This document shows positions 25,645 through 37,643 of a DNA stretch of 64,000 nt, in pieces. A model generated the notes under the pieces. The model did not search any database, was not told where the DNA came from, and worked only from the letters and a program-made list of their open reading frames with translations. How positions within the stretch are numbered: position 1 is the first letter of the stretch; each line of letters starts with the position of its first letter. The translations under genes and the position numbers were made by a program. Origin of the DNA: Stictocephala bisonia (Eukaryota > Arthropoda > Insecta > Hemiptera > Membracidae); the NCBI GenBank assembly GCA_035578905.1, contig JAQJVL010000310.1, positions 744,001 to 808,000 on the forward strand, read 5' to 3'.

Positions 25645-26145
25645 TAGCCCAGTCAATAAAGGTAAAAAAATGCCCTTTGTCGCAACTAATTAGGGGAAAG
25701 CTGAATTTTTGCAAGGTGTTAGTATACAAGGTAAACAATAAAAAATGACAAAGTCCTGACCCCCACCCCTCTTGCTTTCCCCCCAACCCCCTCCCAAACA
25801 TCGCAAGAGCAGTACTTTGGTTAAATACTCATAGCTCGAAAACTAATAAAGTTACAGACGTGATTCTTTTTTTATATTACACCTAACAATATGGCAAACA
25901 AATTATGTACTTAAAAGTTTTATGTGTATAACTTCGTTTAACTGTAATACTGATATACATGCAAAAAATGCCTCTACTAATTACAAAAACTTACTTTAAC
26001 CAATTATATCATTTTATCCTTGCATTGTGGAAAGAAACGTCTTCAACAAAACTTATAGACAATTTAATTAGCTTCAATATGATGGGTCTAGTCAAGCTAT
26101 TTAATGACGTAGTTTCTTTATAGAGAGCGATTAAACAGTAGCGGA
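25645..26145 (+). repeat. Left terminal inverted repeat
   Basis: Pairs with 28911-29404. Contains a C-run block (25757-25799) and ends at a CTTTATAGAGAGCGATTAAA motif matched in inverse at about 28920-28940. Confidence 0.8.
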
Positions 26146-26327
26146 CACTGCACTGCCGGCGCGGCGCCGCTTCTAGCAGTGACTCGTCAGGCGCTTGGAT
26201 GTCTCCATGCGTCGGACTGCATGTTGCAATTTGTTCGTAGACAGTCCTTAGTACGTATCTTGTTGAATACTGTTTCTAGAATTAAGACGAGATTCATAAA
26301 TTACTTGCTAATGTCGATTTAATAAAG

Positions 26328-28590
26328 GTACATTCTACATGTAGGCGAAATTATACCAGACCTAGCAACATTAAAGCAGCATTAAAAGCGCAAAATGCAG
26401 AACCTTCTACACCGCAGCACTTTCTCAGAAAATTAGACAACATATTTGATTTCAATCATGATTGTTTGTTATGTGGAGAACGTGCGGTTTTTGACGCTAA
26501 ACTTCCATATAAGTACCGAACCAGAATTCACGAGGTTTCAACTATTGAAATAAAGCAAATGCTCCTCAATGCTTTTGATGTTAGGAGTGATGATTGGGCC
26601 TGTAAAGTTAAGTCTAGGCTTTTAGATGTTATTGATTTAGTTGCCGCTGAAGCCGTTCGATGGGCAATGTTATAAGAACTTTTGTAAACCTAAAAGTAGT
26701 GAACAAAAGGTAGGATGGCCATTATCAGCAAAACTTGTAGATTTTTTCAAAGATAGGCTAGTTGTGCATAATTTATCTGGAAAGAAAAGTATTTAAGGTA
26801 TGTCACATACTAGTCACAAAGTTTTAGATTCTTGGTACAAAAACAGAGAAACCAGTTCTGAAGAAGAACGCAAAAGAATTGTTAGAACAGCAGTAGAAAT
26901 TGTTAGGGAAGATGTCCAAAAAATGAATTATGACTGTGGAAAGTATTCAAGAGCGAAGGAAGTAAGTACCATACCAAATGATTTGATTCCTGAAACATTG
27001 GCACTATTTACGTCTACGGTGACCAAAAACGAACTGAAAACTCGAGCTCTGACATAAGTAGAAAACGTGCTGTGATAAACCATTCAATAATGTCCGCTGT
27101 AAGACCAAAGTCCTTCCTATCGTCAATACAAACTTCTTTGTCTCTATATTTAAATAGAATGTATGGGTCAAAAAAATTGATTGAGGTACTTTCTGCGCTG
27201 GGAGTATGTTCCTCATACTATGAAAGTGACAGATATATAAGGTCTTTAATCACGAATGGCCCCCCAGTCATAGAATCTGATTCCTTTACACAATACGTTT
27301 TCGACAACGATGATGTTAACGTAAGATCGTTAGATGGCTTGAACACATTTAATGCGATGGGAGGAATTGCATGCATCACTCCATCGTCACATGTCTCTAT
27401 CACCTCAGAAGTACCTAGATTAGATGATGGACCATTTAAGATTGCAGAAGAAACCCGTAAACGGTCGTATATTAAGCGAAAAACCAGTGGCTTAGCTCGT
27501 ATTGTTATGGAAGACTTCTCAGGTGCCATATCGTTGAGGATAATAACTGCAAACACAGTATCCTTTATTCATACACTTAATCTGTTATGGGTCAGCGGAT
27601 GTAACATCCAACCAGGCTGGAATGGTTTTATGAGTGTCTCAACTAGAAAATTAAAAGGGCAGGACACTTCATACATCATGGCTATTCCTTTTATAGACAT
27701 TGATCCAAATAACCCATCATCAGTATATACAGCATTGTGTTTTGTAGCTGAACAGTGTAGCAAGAACAAGGAAACATACATGTGACCTTTGACCAGCCAC
27801 TATACTTAAAAGCAATGGAAATCGTTGCTGGCTCTGAAGATCAATATGATTTGTCAAGGATTGTTGTAAGGTTGGGTTTCCATTTGTTTATGTCGTACTT
27901 GGGATACATTGGTCGTATAATGGAAGGTAGTGGAATAGAGTCATTGTGGGAGACTGTCTATGGTAAGGCAACGGTGAAACTCATGCTTACTGGACATGCC
28001 TTCGCTAGAGCTGTGAGAGCATACATAATTAACCTATGCAGCTATTGTTGAACAAGTGACAGAAGATGAAGAGGTACGTTCAAGTGTGTTTTGTAACGAG
28101 GTTTAAACAGTTTATGACCAACTTTCTCACTGTGATATTACTCAAGCAACTGCGTGTGATGATAAATCCATTCAATCAGCCTTGGCAAAGCTGACAGACC
28201 TCATCAATTTAAAGAAGTCTGAGAGTAGAACATCAAAGCTCTGGCTAAATCTAATTCATCAAATCGACCTAATGCTAAATTTTATTCTAGCAGAGAGAAC
28301 GGGGAACTGGAAATTGCACCTAGACACTATCACTGATATGCTTCCTTACTTTCATGCTGCAGGACACATTCCTTATGGAAAATCTGCTCAGATGTATGTC
28401 CAAGAAATGAAGAAACTCAAATCAAAGCTGACTAAGACAGAGTACGATATCTTTGTGACAAAAGGTCTCTTCACTATTAGAAGAAAAGATTAGTTCTTGT
28501 CTGGCAATTGGAGTCTAACTCATGGCCGAGGAATAACTGAGAGCACCTTAAATAAATGGGTACTAGGAGCTCCTTCATTCTTATGGAAAT
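26328..28590 (+). pseudogene. Broken transposon gene of an uncharacterised metazoan family
   Basis: Consecutive pieces of one protein read left to right with several frame changes (near 26668, 27050, 27780 and 28030) and stops (near 26794 and 28106, and at 28492). The N-terminal part has HSTCRRNYT and FDFNHDCLLCGE, a likely Cys/His metal-binding region. The middle (27060-27785) has AVRPKSF, YGSKKLIEVLSALGVCSSY and VRSLDGLNTFNAMGG. Then come VTFDQPLYLKAMEIV (27782) and MEGSGIESLWETVYG. The C-terminal part (28040-28490) has AERTGNWKLHL, MLPYFHAAGH and YGKSAQMYVQEM, then a THGRGITES segment after an apparent internal deletion. I recall these motifs in many multi-copy 'uncharacterised' proteins of cnidarians, molluscs and arthropods. 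The conserved acidic residues could form a DDE-type active site, but that is speculation. Its position between long inverted repeats suggests it encoded the transposase. Confidence 0.65.
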
Positions 28591-28910
28591 AAGAAGCTAT
28601 AAAAATACTATACTGGTTTTGATATATATAGAAAATACTATCTTGCATTTATTGTATTTATTGTATCACAAAACTAAGATTTTTAAACTAAACAACAGTG
28701 AAATTTGGTTATTTATCAGTGATTCAAGTGAACTAAATCTTTATTATCTTATGGACCCTTAAGTGAAAATTATTATATTCCTGCTCTAAATAACTTAAGA
28801 CTACGGATACGAGTACACAAATACGAGATACAAGTACGATGCCCCTCAGCGGCGAGTGTCAACGGCGGCAGCGGCACTGCTATCAGCAGCGTGGGGTCGG
28901 CACAGCGCTA

Positions 28911-29404
28911 TACCCGCTAATGTTGAATTGCTCTCTATGAAGCCATAATTTCAACGGTAAGCAATGTTAGATACATCATTTTAAAGCTAATTAAATTATC
29001 TAGAGGTTTTATTGAAGACGTTTCTTTCCACAATGCAAGGATAAAATGATATAATTGGTTAAAGTAAGTTTTTGTAATTAGCAGAGGCATTTTTTTGCAT
29101 GTATATCAGTATTACGGTTAAACGAAGTTATACACATAAAAATTTTAAGTACATAATTTGTTTGCCATATTGTTAGGTGTAATATAAAAAAATAATCACG
29201 TCTGTAACTTTATTAGTTTTCGAGCTATGAGTATTTAACCAAAGTACTGCTCTTGCGATGTTTGGGAGGGGGTTGGGGGGAAAGCAAGAGGGATGGGGGT
29301 CGGGACTTTGTCATTTTTTATTGTTTACCTTGTATACTAACACCCTGCAAAAATTCAGCTTTCCCCTAATTAGTTGCGACACAAAACCTTCATTGACTGG
29401 GCTA
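28911..29404 (-). repeat. Right terminal inverted repeat
   Basis: Reverse complement of 25645-26145 with scattered substitutions and small indels. Contains a G-run block at 29264-29305. Confidence 0.8.
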
Positions 29405-29407
29405 TAG

Positions 29408-31283
29408 CATCAGTTTCACTTTATTATCATCGTATAAATAAAAGAGAGCAGTGATTACAAATAAAAGTTTGCTGTAGTTGATGTATTTCAGATAGTAACC
29501 ACTATTTTGAAAATCAAATGCAGGCCTAATACACCTGCCCAAACCCGATGTGGAACCCAAAATCGATGTATAAACAAAGTTAGTTTGTACATCGATGGAA
29601 CCCACTTATCAGTCTCTTGGCAATAACGTAGTGTATGTTGAGGTTGTCTAAATATGTGGTAAAATCAATTAAGGGTTTGTTTTATGAACCACAAATGATT
29701 CAGAAAAAAATGCTTGTGTACAGCACATCACTTAGGAACAAATCTGAGTCTTGGTGATTTGGAAAATGGGTTTGAAATTTAATTTGATAAGTGGATCCTG
29801 TTTGCTAATGAGATGTAATGATAGATCGATACCTCCGCACAAAGTACGAGAAGTCGCCATTCGTCACGACCCGAGCACAGAGACCGTATTGTGTGAAGGA
29901 GCTGGGTGGGGCACACCGTAAATTCTGCCACGGCTCGGCACTGATAAGGAGGCAACAAGAAGAAGCTGAGAGGAGATAAGATAACGACCAGATGTATCGA
30001 TTGTTTATACAGTATTGCCTGAAAGAAGAGGTGTTATCTGATTCTTCCGGTATATCAGCTGTGGAAGTTTTATGCTAGGTTGGGACTTTTCCTATTAACT
30101 GCGATGTCACTATTCAGGAGAGTTCTAAACATCGGCACTTTCCTTCTTATTCATCGGAAAATTTATTTGTCAGCAATTATGAAAATATGCATAGACTATG
30201 TTCATAATATATTTTATTAAACATTCATAAATAGAATATTAGTCTTCACATTATATTCATGCAATATTTGGATTTTTATCTCCTGAACTATACATCTTCA
30301 AATATAGCTATTATTCATGAAAAATTAAAATTGATAGAGTAAAAACCAAGAACTTAAATTAAGTAAGTGTAGAAACAATATATACACTTGTAAATAAAAT
30401 AAATGTTCAGTTTCACCCAGCAACTATTTCCGTACCTCATTTGTTCACCAACTCCACAGATACACGTACGTTTTGCGTGTTTCTATGGATTCTTTATGTT
30501 TAATGGAATACATTACCAAGTAGTATGATGCAAAATTATGAATAGTTAAAATTAAAGAATCCATAATTAGCTATTATAACTAAGCTATAATTTAAATTTC
30601 CCAAAAATATAACATTTATATACAGGTCATTGTGCAATAGGCTACGAAAAACTAAATGTGGATTATTACAGTTTCAACAGACTTGAGTCCCAATCTTATG
30701 TTTTTCCATGATAAAATATTTCAATATTTGAGTTTGAAAAATAACTTTTATGTTATAATGAATAACAGTGCAAATAAACAATATACAGAATTGTTTGGAA
30801 TTACAGCGCCATATTTTGTCTTGCATACTTTTATTATGTGATGAATAGATATTTTTTAACAAAATGTGTAAATACATGAGACATTTTTGGCTACTTAAAC
30901 AGTTAAACTTTAAAACATGAAACTGTGAACACAGAAGACACGACAACTAACAAAATCGACGATTCGAATACGTTGGTAGTAGATTGTGAATGCTACTTGA
31001 AATCAATTGTATTTTGTAAATTGCAATACTCGGTTGTTTGAAAGTTATTTGTTGACGTTTCACTGTTTATTATTATGGACATTGTTATTATGGAACACAC
31101 AAAGTATTAGTTCAGGTTACATTATCTATCCGAAAGAGACGGGTTTCAATCCTATAATGGGACCTTTATGAAACTTCCGTAACTGTACCACATTACCACA
31201 ATGTCATTAATAATTAACAAGTCCGAAGAGAACGAAAAACTTATTCATGACGTACCAGAATGTAAATTGATAAGTGATTCGGA
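29408..31283. other. Intergenic, nothing recognised
   Basis: AT-rich sequence with one moderately GC-rich segment near 29830-29990. No recognisable open frames or RNA genes. Confidence 0.5.
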
Positions 31284-31530
31284 AGTTTAACCAATGACTA
31301 CAAATACACTAAGACGAAAAGTAGCCATGTTAAAATTTCAGACCAGTCGTCCAGGTAGAAACTCGACTTTACGCAAACGGCCACTAGGAGGCACGAGCGC
31401 TCGCCCGCCTGCTCCCTGTCTTTCGGAGCAGCGCTCGTAGCGGCTGTTTGCGTAAGCTTCCCTCCCGCTTGTCTGAAAAATTCCCATAAGAACTTTTCGT
31501 CTTAGTGTATTTGTAGTCATTGGTTTAACT
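31284..31530. mobile_element. 247-bp palindromic MITE
   Basis: Perfect 39-bp terminal inverted repeats occupy 31284-31322 and 31492-31530 (outer end AGTTTAACCAATGACTACAA). Inside is a second, GC-rich inverted pair (TTACGCAAAC near 31371 and GTTTGCGTAA near 31446, with CGAGCGCT and AGCGCTCG closer to the centre). The whole can fold into one long hairpin. No coding sequence. Confidence 0.88.
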
Positions 31531-31889
31531 CTCCAACAAACCAATTTCAAGGTTATCATTTTAAAATTAATTACAAGCCTAAGTTTAGGCAGGTCATCAC
31601 CATCATGCCTCTATTGATATACTGTTTAGTGCTACATGCAATGAAAACATAAAACTACAGTATTGTACAACAGATCACATACTGTACATTTCCATGAAGA
31701 CGAATGGGTGTATTCTTATTAAAAAAAACAGATACATACAAAAGGTTATACGTTGAGCAGAACACTAAATAAAATTATATTTTAACTAAAACTAAGGCAT
31801 TATACGAGGTAATATACAGCTATTTAAAATAATAAGCAGATAACATCACCTTTTAGCTGCTTACTTTTGAATTGATTAAAAGACACATG

Positions 31890-32363
31890 CAGCTATAGCA
31901 GTGTAATTCGTTATATCGTCGAGCAGCTATAGCAGTGTAATTCATTATATCGTCGAGCAGCTATAGCAGTGTAATTCGTTATATCGTCGAGCAGCTATAG
32001 CAGTGCAATTCGTTATATCGTCGAGCAGCTATTGCAGTGTAATTCGTTATATCGTCGAGCAGCTATTGCAGTGTAATTCGTTATATCGTCGAGCAGTTAT
32101 AGCAGTGTAATTCGTTATATCGTCGAGTGGCTATAGCAGTGTAATTTATTATATCATCGAGTGGCTATAGCAGTGTAATTCTTTATATCGTCGGGCAGCT
32201 ATAGCAGTGTAATTCGTTATATCGTCGAGCGGCTATAGCAGTGTAATTCGTTATATCGTCGAGTGGCTATAGCATTGTAATTCGTTATATCGTCGAGCAG
32301 CTATAGCAGTGTAATTCGTTATATCGTCGAGCAGCAATAGCAGTGTAATTCGTTATATCGTCG
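31890..32363. repeat. 34-bp tandem repeat, 14 copies
   Basis: Fourteen units of CAGCTATAGCAGTGTAATTC followed by GTTATATCGTCGAG, each 34 bp, with scattered substitutions (for example TGGCTAT and TATTGCAG variants). Confidence 0.96.
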
Positions 32364-32655
32364 GGTTGGTTTTAGCCACTTGTATATTACTAGACCGATT
32401 AGGCATAGATACTACAAAGCCTATATACGAAGAGGCTTTTCAGCTTTATAAATTTGTGTTAAAGTTAAAATAATTAATCAGTGTTCTAAATAATCTGTAC
32501 ATTAAACCTGACAGACACAATAATCAGCCGTTATTTGACTTTGTCTAAATTTTTAAAATAATTTTATATACAATTTATATTTGAAGCCTTTAAATTGACT
32601 TTGTCTTTTTTCATATTTACGTTGTACCCATTACATTCCAATACTTTCTGATCTG

Positions 32656-32687
<32 letters not shown>

Positions 32688-32705
32688 CTAATTTTGCTAT
32701 GTATT
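32364..32705. other. Intergenic with a 29-base poly-T tract
   Basis: Only a homopolymer of 29 T (32656-32684) stands out. On the minus strand it is an A-tract that creates a spurious poly-lysine open frame. Confidence 0.7.
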
Positions 32706-33134
32706 CTAGCAGACGAATGCATTTGAAAAGATCCTATTCCACATATTTTTCTTGGCACTCCTTGATTTTTTGTCAATTTCAACATATTTTGTCCTTCTTT
32801 TCTCAGGCTGAAGACCTACTGGCATTAGCTTGACCTTTATTTCTTCTGCGTCTTCTTTAATTTTACTAATGAACAGGTAAACGTTTGGATGTGAATGTAT
32901 ACAGATCAAGTTATTTAGTTTTGAGTTCCACCCTTCCCACTTTTTTGTCCTGTGTCTTTGTCCAAACGCACTCCACATACGTATGGGAATAGAAGGGGTT
33001 TTAATCCACTGAGTTGTGTAATAAAGTAGAAATTGTCTTAATGTATTATTCTTTGGATGGTTCTCCATGATTATAAGGAAAGCATATTCCACTTTTTCTA
33101 GGGGAGATACACAAGAGCTGCACACCATCTGCAT
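32706..33134 (-). pseudogene. Mutator-like (MULE) transposase C-terminal fragment
   Basis: An open stretch of 142 codons on the minus strand resembles the C-terminal part of MULE transposases. It has an early helix with SPLEKVEYAFLIIMENHP, a LLYYTTQWI segment, the KKWEGWNSKLNNLI motif (the family's N-x-x-E-G-W-H/N signature, here with part lost), then HSHPNVYLFISKIKEDAEEI. The catalytic core upstream is absent. This is a 5'-truncated relic. The assignment is by motif memory. Confidence 0.65.
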
Positions 33135-34087
33135 GTGTTTCTGATATCTTAATTATATTTTTACCCTACGTTCATCTCAAGCTCTGAACCTTCTTCCACA
33201 AATATTGACTAAAACTACATGTACATCCTTGTCACATTAGTAAAAAACTTCAGCCAAAGCTTCCTGAACAGCCGAATGTATGACGGATTCCCTGGTCATA
33301 CATCTTCCCAAGCAGCATATCATGGTTGACCATATCGGAGACTTTACTAAGAAAAAAAATAGACCTGATACACATAGACCTGTCAAAAGCTATAGACCGA
33401 GACCGAAGACCGAGGTGTCACGTGAAGCGTGCAGAGGTGTTCCTCAGTATATAAATGTTATGGGTTTCATTGTTGTGGTGTTTATTCTATACATACTTGC
33501 TATTTGATATTCTTAACCTTATGCATATGAAAAGTGAATTGGCTGCACACGAATTTATTGTAGGTCTACATTAAAATCACGTTCAAATGTGTACAAACGC
33601 CTCACACATATCTACAACTTTCGCATTTGGTTTTGCAAGAATCTGTGTAAGAGGAAGAGATAAGGACATAAGAGGCAAGGCCGCACATAGTCAGTTGTGA
33701 ACAGTTGTCCTGGGTCCAACGAGCGGCATGTCAAAGTGAGTAAACACGGGGGTTCCCGGAACATACATAGCCTGTTTGCTCTAGAGCAGGGAGCGGGGGC
33801 TTCCTGGAGACTCCGCCTGGAGCTGGGGACTATCTGAGATAAACAGTCAAACTAACAAAATAAAGATACTGTACCTGCTACAATTTTATTTAAACAATTA
33901 TTTTGAATTGTATTCGTAAACTTAATTCAATTTGGAATATTAATTTCTGATGGGCCTATTTCCAGCATAAGCCAAACGTATTAGAGATGCTATAGAGAAA
34001 GAAAGAAGTTTAATGAAGACATGATATGTAACTACAAGCACAGACCAAACATAATACTTACAATACTTGATCTGTGCTACAATCTAT
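33135..34087. other. Intergenic, nothing recognised
   Basis: No gene seen. A GC-richer segment at 33640-33830 has no assignable identity. Confidence 0.45.
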
Positions 34088-34490
34088 GGTGACCAAAGGT
34101 ACTTGAAACTCGGAAGTTTTGTGGAGATTGTAGGTGATAGGTTCTATACTCGGGGTCATGGCGTCCGTTCAATGGTTGCTATCCGTGTGGACACTATTAG
34201 AGTAGTCTGGAGTGTCCATGTTAGGTGGTAGTCACTGTCCGGAAGTTGTGTAGGGGGGAGAACTGAGTATCACGCTTGTCAATTAGCTGAAAATCATACC
34301 AATACTAAGTGTTTCAGATTCCTCGTAAAGTTGCATAGGTCCCTTAGTTGTTCTGAATATTGGACTAAAATAAATGGTTCTTTTTGAGGAACAGTCGAAC
34401 TCAGTTAGTAACCAGACTACACTCATATACGCCTTAAAATACGCACAAGTTGTTTCAGCGTCTCAGGTATGAGATTGCAGTCAGTTCAGG
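34088..34490 (+). mobile_element. SINE copy, diverged
   Basis: The body (GGAGATTGTAGGTGATAGGT, ATGGCGTCCGTTCAATGGTT, GTCTGGAGTGTCC, TTAGCTGAAAATCA, AGTCGAACTCAG) aligns along its length with the SINE at 39405-39866. The tail is degraded (CGCCTTAAAATACGCAC, CAGCGTCTCAGGTATGAG). Confidence 0.75.
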
Positions 34491-34778
34491 TGTTACCACA
34501 ACATAAAAACGGTCCAGAAAATAAGTTATTTAATATATTTCATATATTTCTAAATACAATAATGTATTTACTGTATTTAGAAATATACAATAAATAAATT
34601 ATTTATAATACAATAAATACAATATTAATAAAAATAAAGTCGTTAAGTGATTTAGTTAATACTATTTAATGACTTGATAAATTGGCTTCTGCTATATTTG
34701 CAGATTACTAATAAATAGATATGTATGTAAACAAAGAAATTGAAGTAATGAGTGATAATTAAGATGTGTTAGAGGCCG

Positions 34779-34820
34779 TAAAATATAAAATATTTGAGTA
34801 TACCGATTCGTTTAAGACTG
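34779..34820. repeat. 42-bp direct repeat, left copy
   Basis: Begins TAAAATATAAAATATTTGAG and ends TTCGTTTAAGACTG. It is identical to 37602-37643, which abuts the right end of the 70-bp array. A second shared block (AATTCATGGACGCCAA) follows each copy at about 34911 and 37700. Confidence 0.93.
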
Positions 34821-35533
34821 AATAATTCATAGCCTAAAATCAAATAATAGAATATTTACAATCAAAATAACCGTACAAAGCTTATTTTTTAGCTTATTAT
34901 TAAGAATTAAATTCATGGACGCCAATATATATATTTTACAGAAAAAATTCTGTAAAATAAGTTGTATATTAAATGTCATTAATTCTAAATATACATTATA
35001 AAAGTTAACTACAATAGGTTTTTTAGTCCTTTTTTCTAATAGTTGTCGTCCGGCTGAAGGGACCAGCTATCAAAATGTATTAACAAAAAATTAAATACCA
35101 CAAAAAAAAACATTTTTGTGCTGAACGATTTCCTCTAGCTCTTGATATATTTGTAGGGCTCCTTAAAGCCCTGTGGGTTATCACTGTATCCTCCGATAGC
35201 GATTTAACCGCCATAAACTAAATACTGTAGTAAACAACCGAATTGCTACACCGACAAATACGACCTCTGTTCAGGTTTACGTACGGTAGTCTTAATTTAA
35301 ACCTGTTTTAAATGCAGTATTTTTCCTGGTTATAGATGTTAACATAAAAATGTCTTATCAATTATTCAATCAGCTTAATTTAGTTTTAATAGGTCTCTTA
35401 GTTTCTTATTAAACAACCTTCAATCTCGAGTACAAATAAGGGGATTCACTTATTTGTACTCGAGTACAAATAAGTGTATACTTATTATCGAGTACAAATA
35501 GGGATACACTTCTGCGCCCGATCAACTGCGGGC
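34821..35533. other. Spacer with small palindromes
   Basis: AT-rich sequence with two stem-loops. One at 34933-34958 has 11-bp arms (ATTTTACAGAA). The other is a perfect 30-bp palindrome at 35447-35476, centred on TACTCGAGTA within a cluster of CTCGAGTACAAATAAG-type repeats (35427-35510). Confidence 0.8.
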
Positions 35534-37600
35534 TGATCAAAGTGTATCCCTAAACTCACAGCATCTGACACATTGTTCATACGTACATTACAGAACACAG
35601 GACTGATAAAAGTATATCTCAACACTCACAACATCTGAGACATTGTTCATATGTACATTACAGTACACAGGACTGATCAAAGCATATCCCAACACTCACA
35701 GCATCTGAGACATTGTTCAAACGTACATTACAGAAGACAGGATTGATCAAAGCATATCCCAACACTCACAGCATCTGAGACATTGTTCAAACGTACATTA
35801 CAGAAGACAGGACTGATCAAAGCATATCCCAACACTCACAGCATCTGAGACATTGTTCATATGTACATTACAGAAGACAGGACTGTTCAAAGTATATCCC
35901 AACACTCACAACATCTGAGACATTGTTCATATGTACATTACAGTACACAGGACTAATCAAAGCATATCCCAACACTCACAGCATCTGAGACATTGTTCAT
36001 ATGTACATTACAGAAGACAGGACTGTTCAAAGCATATCCCAACACTCACAGCATCTGAGACATTGTTCATATGTACATTACAGAAGACAGGACTGTTCAA
36101 AGTATATCCCAACACTCACAGCATCTGAGACATTGTTCATATGTACATTACAGAAGACAGGACTGTTCAAAGTATATCTCAACACTCACAACATCTGAGA
36201 CATTGTTCATACGTACATCACAGTACACAGGACTGATCAAAGCATATCCCAACACTCACAGCATCTGAGACATTGTTCAAACGTACATTACAGAAGACAG
36301 GACTGATCAAAGCATATCCCAACACTCACAGCATCTGAGACATTGTTCATATGTACATTACAGAAGACAGGACTGTTCAAAGTATATCCCAACACTCACA
36401 ACATCTGAGACATTGTTCATATGTACATTACAGTACACAGGACTAATCAAAGCATATCCCAACACTCACAGCATCTGAGACATTGTTCAAACGTACATTA
36501 CAGAAGACAGGATTGATCAAAGTATATCCCAACACTCACAACATCTGAGACATTGTTCATATGTACATTACAGAAGACAGGACTGTTCAAAGTATATCCC
36601 AACACTCACAACATCTGAGACATTGTTCATATGTACATCACAGTACACAGGACTGATCAAAGCATATCCCAACACTCACAGCATCTGAGACATTGTTCAT
36701 ATGTACATTACAGAGGACAGGACTGTTCAAAGTATATCTCAACACTCACAACATCTGAGACATTGTTCATACGTACATCACAGTACACAGGACTGATCAA
36801 AGCATATCCCAACACTCACAGCATCTGAGACATTGTTCATATGTACATTACAGAAGACAGGACTGATCAAAGTATATCCCAACACTCACAACATCTGAGA
36901 TATTGTTCATACGAACATTACAGAACACAGGACTGATCAAAGTATATCTCAACACTTACAACATCTGAGACATTGTTCATATGTACATTACAGAAGACAG
37001 GACTGTTCAAAGTATATCCCAACACTTACAACATCTGAGACATTGTTCATATGTACATTACAGAACACAGGACTGATCAAAGTATATCTCAACACTTACA
37101 ACATCTGAGACATTGTTCATATGTACATTACAGAAGACAGGACTGTTCAAAGTATATCCCAACACTTACAACATCTGAGACATTGTTCATATGTACATTA
37201 CAGAACACAGGACTGATCAAAGTATATCTCAACACTTACAACATCTGAGACATTGTTCATATGTACATTACAGAAGACAGGACTGTTCAAAGTATATCCC
37301 AACACTCACAACATCTGAGACATTGTTCATACGTACTTCACAGTAGACAGGACTGATCAAAGTATATCCCAACACTCACAGCATCTGAGACATTGTTCAT
37401 ATGTACATTACAGAAGACAGGACTGTTCAAAGTATATCCCAACACTCACAACATCTGAGACATTGTTCATACGTACTTCACAGTAGACAGGACTGATCAA
37501 AGCATATCCCAACACTCACAGCATCTGAGACATTGTTCATACGTACTTCACAGAACACAGGACTGATCAAAGCATATCCCAACACTCACAGCATCTGAGA
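35534..37600. repeat. 70-bp tandem array, about 29 copies
   Basis: Units of 70 bp carry ATGTACATTACAG, AGACAGGACTGTTCAAAG, TATATCCCAACACTCACA and GCATCTGAGACATTGTTCAT. Sub-types differ at GATCAA/GTTCAA, AGCATA/AGTATA and GCATCT/ACATCT, and neighbouring pairs recur as mixed higher-order blocks. Because 70 is not a multiple of three, each 210 bp contains a stop, giving repeated 65-codon open frames that are not genes. Confidence 0.97.
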
Positions 37601-37601
37601 C

Positions 37602-37643
37602 TAAAATATAAAATATTTGAGTATACCGATTCGTTTAAGACTG
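37602..37643. repeat. 42-bp direct repeat, right copy
   Basis: Identical to 34779-34820 and starts immediately after the last array unit. Confidence 0.93.

Larger units (their letters stand above)
25645..29404 (+). mobile_element. 3.76-kb DNA transposon with about 500-bp terminal inverted repeats
   Basis: The ends TAGCCCAGTCAAT(A/G)AAGG are inverted and flanked by a possible 3-bp TAG duplication (25642-25644 and 29405-29407). Inverted similarity continues for about 500 bp (25645-26145 versus 28911-29404), sharing for example CTTGCATTGTGGAAAGAAAC and TTAACCAATTATATCATTTT in opposite orientation. Each terminal repeat contains a C- or G-run block (25757-25799 and 29264-29305). Just inside the repeats are CpG-rich patches (26150-26220 and 28835-28920), and between them lies one broken gene on the plus strand. 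Arms are only modestly diverged. The superfamily is not identified. Confidence 0.85.

Noticed and set aside
32564..32785. Minus-strand open frame with a run of lysines
   Set aside because: The lysines are the translation of a 29-base homopolymer. The rest overlaps the MULE relic in another frame.
35931..37248. A series of identical 65-codon open frames
   Set aside because: Produced by the 70-bp period (three units equal 210 bp, with one stop per 210 bp).
35534..37600. CRISPR-like regular repetition (also in the other arrays)
   Set aside because: Units are head-to-tail without unique spacers, in a eukaryotic context. These are tandem satellites.
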